Of a DNA stretch of 64,000 nucleotides, positions 59,932 to 64,000 are shown piece after piece. A program made the translations under genes and the position numbers. Location of the stretch: positions 1,488,001 through 1,552,000 of the forward strand of contig JARWIR010000027.1 in NCBI GenBank assembly GCA_029959085.1, written 5' to 3'. Source of the DNA: Nemophila menziesii (lineage: Eukaryota > Streptophyta > Magnoliopsida > Boraginales > Hydrophyllaceae). The first letter of the stretch is position 1. Every line of letters starts with the position of its first letter. The notes under the pieces were generated by a model. The model did not search any database and was not told the DNA's origin. It saw only the letters and a program-made list of their open reading frames with translations.

Positions 59932-61132
59932 CTATTGCCTTGCCTCATTGACATCCAAGGTAGGATTTGCTGGACCTTTCGTTAATTGCTCAAGGAGTTT
60001 CATGATGTGCAGTTGATAAGCATTGATTTGTGCTACATCATTGACTAAGGAAGTTTGAGCTGCTTCGAATTTCGTTAAACGCTCCTCCATCTTCTCTTGC
60101 CAATTTTGCTCATTCTCTTCTTTCGAGACTTGCGTAGAACCCGCTCTTCGAAAGATATCCTTGATCCAAGCATTATCAATATAACTCGTCTTAAACTCGA
60201 GTTTCTCTTCTTCACCCAATACTACATTCGCTTCTCGCACAAGACACGTGATCATAGTTGGAAATTTAACATTATAAACTGATTTAGGAGAGACCAAAAA
60301 TCGTATCACCTCCTCATAGATCAACTGTGCCACATCAACTTCTTCTCCTCTCAAAATACAGTCCAATAGTAGAGCGTACTTCATAGTCACATCCAAAGTT
60401 CGTGTGTTCCCCAAATATATTAGGAACAAGGAAATTGTGCCAAATTCTCACATCTGCTTGAAGATATTTGTAAGGCCAAGGTGCCTTCAATCCTCCCTTA
60501 TGTGATTGCACTTTCTCTTTGTCTAATACATGCTCAAAAAGTAATTCCTCATCAAAGATTTTTCGCTTAGCAACCGCTTCTTCAAATTTGCAATAACCTT
60601 TCAATTTCTTCAACTTGAAGTGGTTCCTAATCTCCTCAAATGTGAAAGGAACTAGCTTTCCTCTAATCGGAACACAATTACTATCTTGTCTAAAGAGGCC
60701 TAAATAGAATTCCAAAATTAACTCATGACATAATTCAGAACGTCTTACCATGAACGTAGACCAACCCAATTTCTCACCAAGCTCTAAGAATCTCGCGTAT
60801 TCTCCTGTACCAACTTCTTCCTTGAATACTTTCTCATAAGCAAAAGGTAGTTCTTTCAATTGTTTCTCTGCAGAAGCTTTCAAGATTTTTAAAGCTTCCT
60901 CTTTCTCCTCTTTGGGTGTAGGACCTTGTGGAGGTTGTGTTTTCTCCTTTGCATAAAAGTAAAGCTATTTACCATTACGATCAAACAAAGGTATTCCACT
61001 CTTCTCAACTTTATCTTTACCCTTTGATTTAGAACTAGTACCTTTGTCAATTGATTTCTTCTTGTTTAAATCCAATCCCTTGTTGCTCTTCACCTCCCTC
61101 TTGTTAGCTAGAATTGTTGTTCTATTAATCAT
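59932..61132 (-). pseudogene. Plant retrotransposon ORF of the putative-plant-transposon-protein type
   Basis: It starts at ATG 61132 (MINRTTILANKREVKSNKG). A Lys-rich N-terminus is followed by a TAG at 60965-60967, then a folded-looking domain (YARFLELGEKLGWSTFMV, ELCHELILEFYLGLF, VPFTFEEIRNHFKL, WPYKYLQADVRIWHNFLVPN), a frameshift near 60420, and the rest (YALLLDCILRGEEVDVAQLI, WQEKMEERLTKFEAAQ), ending at 59932. The order of hydrophobic and WHNF-type motifs matches a domain common in plant gypsy (Athila) elements and annotated as putative plant transposon protein. It sits between the polyprotein and the 3' LTR, where env-like or extra ORFs lie in Athila. No signal peptide or membrane helix is seen. 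Its role is unknown. Confidence 0.68.
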
Positions 61133-61569
61133 CTTCAATTAACCCCCAACTCAAAGCTTTAGCAACCCTTGAAATTTGAACTTGTGAATTATTGGTTGAA
61201 CAAGCTTGATTTGGCTTAGGATAGGTGAATTGATGATGAATCTCTATGTGGGTGAGGTGGATTTGTAATGGGTTGGCTTGGATTTAAGAAATTGTAGGAT
61301 GAATTTTGAAAATTTGGCTCTTTGATTCTTCAATTTGAATGGATTTGGTGAAGATTGGGTGTTTGATTCTCTCTTGTAATGATGTGGAGAGAAGGTTTGA
61401 TGTGTTTTTCTTGATGATTGGGTAGTGTTTTGGTGATTGGTGAAGGTTTTGATGAGCTTCAATGGAGTTAGGAGAGTTTTGGAGAAGAGAAAGAGGCTTT
61501 AGGTTTAATAAATTCGGAATAATAGGCATTATATCTCCTTATAACCTTGAATCCCTTTCTTTTCTCTCT

Positions 61570-61891
61570 GTGGCGGATCGTGCGGACCATGGGGTGTACC
61601 GCGGGGTACACCGCAGCATCTGTTGCTCGAAAAATTTTACCCACTGGATAATACCCGTGGTAGGACCCGTGGCACGCGTTTTTGACCTCGCGGACCATGG
61701 TGCGGACCATGGGGTACACCGCAGGGGTACTCCGTGCCTCCTTCGTCAAAATACCCGTGGACCTACCCCGTGCCACGCGTTTGTGACCTGCGGACCAGGG
61801 CACGGTGCAGGGGGGTAGTCCGCGGGTCATTTTTTCTCGGTTCTGGACAAGACCCGTGGCTCCACCTGTGGTACGGGTTTTGACCCTGCGG
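61570..61891. repeat. GC-rich palindromic minisatellite of the Athila-like element
   Basis: About three units of roughly 100-115 bp, each with gcggaccatgg, a ggtacaccgc-type dyad, and acccgtgg...ccacgcgttt. The block resumes after the hAT-like insertion at 62373-62435 (gtagtccgcgggggtagtcc). Counterpart of 44600-44935. Confidence 0.75.
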
Positions 61892-62372
61892 CTATGCTGT
61901 AGATCTCCCCGCCTAGGCGCGCATAGGCGCCGCCTAGGCGTCAACTCCCCCCTCAGGCGCTTACGCCTAGTTAAAACTCTAGGCGTTTTTACCTAGCGCC
62001 TTAGTCGCTGTGGAATAGGCGCCTAACCCGTTTAGGCACCGATTAATGGCAAAAAATGGCCGCCTAGGCGCCGATTAATGGCAAAACATGCCCTCATAGA
62101 CCTTCTTGTTATTTTTCTTATTCTCGAGAATTTTTTAATTGATATTATAACTCAATTTTTAGTATTTTTATATATATTATAGTGTTGTTAGATGAATTTT
62201 TATGACTTAAATAGTTAAAATTTCTATAATTACTACATATATATTAGTAAATATACAAAATTACACAGCGGGATTCAAAACCGTATAATTCCGCCTAGGC
62301 CCCGTGTAATCCCGCCTAGGCGCTAGGCCCGGGTCAACCGCCTAGGCCTCAAAACCGAGATCTACAACATAG
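61892..62372. mobile_element. hAT-like MITE with CGCCTAGGCG palindromes
   Basis: 481 bp. Terminal inverted repeats CTATGCTGTAGATCTC (61892) and GAGATCTACAACATAG (ending 62372), flanked by a perfect 8-bp duplication CCCTGCGG (61884-61891 and 62373-62380). The interior holds many copies of the self-complementary word cgcctaggcg and two copies of ccgattaatggcaaaa. There is no transposase frame. The 8-bp TSD points to hAT, but the exact family is not certain. Confidence 0.88.
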
Positions 62373-62435
62373 CCCTGCGGTGCATACCTGCGGACTAGGG
62401 GTAGTCCGCGGGGGTAGTCCGCGCAGGTCATTCCT

Positions 62436-62657
62436 TCGCTCCGAAATTTTTTTTTCTTGCGTCCCTAACTCGATTTCTCCGATTCCTACACACCAAAAAC
62501 ACTAATACCTTTCTCAAATATGCATTATCAACTAAAAACAACTAAAATAAACTTAAACTAAAAAAAACATAAAAGACATGAAAATTAAAAAACTACGGGT
62601 TGTCTCCCGTACAACACTTTTGTTTAACGTCTTTCAAAGTTAGACGTGTTACCTCTG
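62436..62657. other. Spacer with a conserved gagacaaccc motif
   Basis: Read on the minus strand it holds acgggagacaacccgtag just after the polyprotein stop. The same motif follows the basic frame of the LARD-like element at 44452-44466. Short and non-coding. Confidence 0.5.
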
Positions 62658-64000
62658 TCAAGATTTGCGAATATAGCTTCCCCAACAACGAGTCAGGCTA
62701 TGAACGTCAACTAATCTGCGCTTGACCCCAGTTTTGGGGCGAATTTCTATCACCTTGGCTGAAACAACCTTAGTGACAATGAATGGTCCCATCCACGAGT
62801 CTTTGAAACTTCGTGGCCTATTCTCGCGTTTGTGAGCTTTCCATAGAACTTCATGGCCAACCCCAAACTCAATGTTTGGCTCAGTATCCACAGGTTTTGA
62901 GTGGATCTTCTGAGGAGGGACTTTGTGATGTGAAAGGCTGTAGATGACAGGTACGGTGGGATCTAACTTCCTTGGTTTCTTACCCAAGACATAGAAGGTC
63001 TCGGATACATTCTTTGCATGAAGGGTGATTGTCCCTTCTTGGAAGTTGATCACACTTTGACTTGTGGCCATGAAAGGCCGTCCAAGTATGATTAGAACCT
63101 GCTTATCTGCATCAAACTCAAGAATAACAAACTCAGTAGGGATGGCGATATTACCTGCACGGACTAAGACGTCCTCCACTGTTCCCCATGTCCTTTTAAC
63201 TGAGTTGTCAACGAACTGCAACTTTACTGGAGTTTTCTCTGATTTCTGAAGTCCAAGTCTCTCGAACACGGACTTAGGCATAAGATTCACACCAGAACCC
63301 ACATCATACATAGCTTGCACCTTGAGCATACCATGTAATTGAATAGGAAGATTGAAACTTCCCGGATCTTTAAGCTTCATTGGTAGCTCTCTTTCACTTC
63401 TTTTTGAAACCCTCAGGTTCTCTCTTGGGATCTCTACACTCGCCTCTTTCTCAGGAATAACTTGCGTATAAACTTGTTGCGGTGTAGGTTCTCTCTTCGC
63501 AATCTCAAGCATTTGGGCGTTGATATTTTCAGGTTGATACGCCTCTACAAATGTCTTGAGTACAGTGTCATCCTTAGGATTTGTATCAGGAATAGTTGAT
63601 GACACTGGTTGAACAATAGGTGGTGATTCCACCTTCTCCTCTTCTTTCTCTTCTTGCACAGCAGGTGCAACTTCATCTTCTGATTCCTCCTTTGAGGCTT
63701 CTTTCTCTTTAGCCAGCTCAGCTGCATAATCCACTACCGATCGAATTTCCTCTTGCATCTTCCTTAGTAGTTGTATAAATTCGGCCTTCTCTTGATCGTC
63801 CTCCACATAAGCCTCAGAACAGTCAGATTCCACGGGGCTAGACTTGGTTGGTTCTTCTTCGGTACTCGGAACTTCCACGGCACTAACGGCAGCATGCGGT
63901 ACTTCCTCTTCTTTTTCTGTAATTTCAAGGAAAATAGCCTTGCAAGCTTCGAACCCAACATTGTTTTCACCTCCTTCGATTGCCTTTACTTCTTTTTGTT
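62658..64000 (-). CDS. Gag-pro-type polyprotein with a retropepsin-like domain and integrase-tail-like end, partial
   Basis: The frame is open from the window edge (64000) to TGA/TAA at 62658, at least 447 codons, with its start outside the window. An acidic, coiled-coil-like N-terminal stretch precedes a retropepsin-like domain at ~63340-62990 (MYDVGSGVNLMPKSVFERLG, where DxGS replaces the usual DLGAS; then VEDVLVRAGNIAIPTEFVIL and LIILGRPFMATSQSVI). About 60 residues later the end reads VGHEVLWKAHKREN and SWMGPFIVTKVVSAKVIEIR, which resembles the C-terminal DNA-binding tail of gypsy integrases. RT, RNase H and the integrase core are absent between them without breaking the frame, so this looks like an in-frame internal deletion. 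Confidence 0.72.
   Translation of the reverse strand, partial: QKEVKAIEGGENNVGFEACKAIFLEITEKEEEVPHAAVSAVEVPSTEEEPTKSSPVESDCSEAYVEDDQEKAEFIQLLRKMQEEIRSVVDYAAELAKEKEASKEESEDEVAPAVQEEKEEEKVESPPIVQPVSSTIPDTNPKDDTVLKTFVEAYQPENINAQMLEIAKREPTPQQVYTQVIPEKEASVEIPRENLRVSKRSERELPMKLKDPGSFNLPIQLHGMLKVQAMYDVGSGVNLMPKSVFERLGLQKSEKTPVKLQFVDNSVKRTWGTVEDVLVRAGNIAIPTEFVILEFDADKQVLIILGRPFMATSQSVINFQEGTITLHAKNVSETFYVLGKKPRKLDPTVPVIYSLSHHKVPPQKIHSKPVDTEPNIEFGVGHEVLWKAHKRENRPRSFKDSWMGPFIVTKVVSAKVIEIRPKTGVKRRLVDVHSLTRCWGSYIRKS

Larger units (their letters stand above)
56818..64000 (-). mobile_element. Athila-like Ty3/gypsy element, incomplete at the window edge
   Basis: The 3' LTR is at 56818-58347 and is followed, in minus orientation, by a polypurine tract (58348-58365), a 3' internal region, a plant-transposon ORF (61132 to 59932), GC-rich repeats with a hAT-like insertion, and a gag-pro-type frame that is open at position 64000. 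The 5' LTR lies beyond the window, so the TSD (left candidate gtcac, 56813-56817) cannot be checked. No RT or RNase H and no integrase core are found between protease and 3' ORF, so this copy is probably non-autonomous. Confidence 0.85.

Noticed and set aside
61462..61996. Frames of 118, 158 and 63 codons on both strands
   Set aside because: They overlap one another across the GC-rich minisatellite and the hAT-like MITE. They are compositional artefacts.

Overview
The window is plant nuclear DNA, from a eudicot by its content. It is AT-rich and intron-bearing, and it carries GH3-type and BUB3-type gene remnants, plant L1-type LINEs (DUF4283 ORF1, RNase H at the end of ORF2), Ty1/copia elements, Athila/Tat-like Ty3/gypsy elements and a tRNA-derived SINE. 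I see no intact cellular gene. All coordinates and homologies were worked out by eye. Many element ends are supported by target-site duplications (TSDs) that can be read directly.

Layout, left to right. 1-1216: intergenic, with a ~75-bp GAC/CCA-rich minisatellite. 1217-4284 (+): GH3 pseudogene 1 (three exons), broken by a SINE in exon 2, a solo LTR in exon 2, a nonsense codon and frameshifts. 4440-16039 (-): a copia-type LTR element (TSD AAACA) that keeps only the start of gag; the rest of its interior is a ~85-bp minisatellite followed by exactly eight tandem copies of a 1058-bp unit. 16045-21290: intergenic, with a BUB3 pseudogene, nested MITEs, a 45-bp minisatellite, a CCA microsatellite and a long palindrome. 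21298-56068 (-): GH3 pseudogene 2, convergent with pseudogene 1, its first exon split by 32.7 kb of nested insertions. 56818-64000 (-): the 3' part of an Athila-like element that runs off the window.

The nest in GH3 pseudogene 2 can be taken apart from its TSDs. A copia element (23283-56018, TSD TCTAC/TCTAT) entered exon 1 about 17 codons after the ATG. Into the copia went two solo gypsy LTRs (24694-26223 in reverse transcriptase, TSD ATATT; 28457-30218 in the gag zinc knuckle, TSD ACAAT) and two LINEs in its 5' LTR (LINE-1 at 31344-40900, minus, 16-bp TSD; LINE-2 at 40937-56003, plus, 13-bp TSD). Into LINE-1 went a solo LTR (35131-36669, TSD ACTAT) and a 5'-truncated LINE-3 (36941-38930, TSD GATAACTT). 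Into the 5' region of LINE-2 went a complete non-autonomous gypsy element (41426-48827, TSD GCTAC/GCTAT).

The most unusual items are: the retrotransposon carrying a higher-order satellite array (units 3-5 reappear as units 6-8); the fully resolved nest; an RNase H-like reading frame upstream of ORF1 in LINE-2; the Athila-like polyprotein in which a protease domain runs straight into an integrase-tail-like segment; and GC-rich palindromic minisatellites at the same place in two related gypsy families. I found no evidence for a new defence, metabolic or RNA-guided system. The interest lies in transposon structure and satellite origin.
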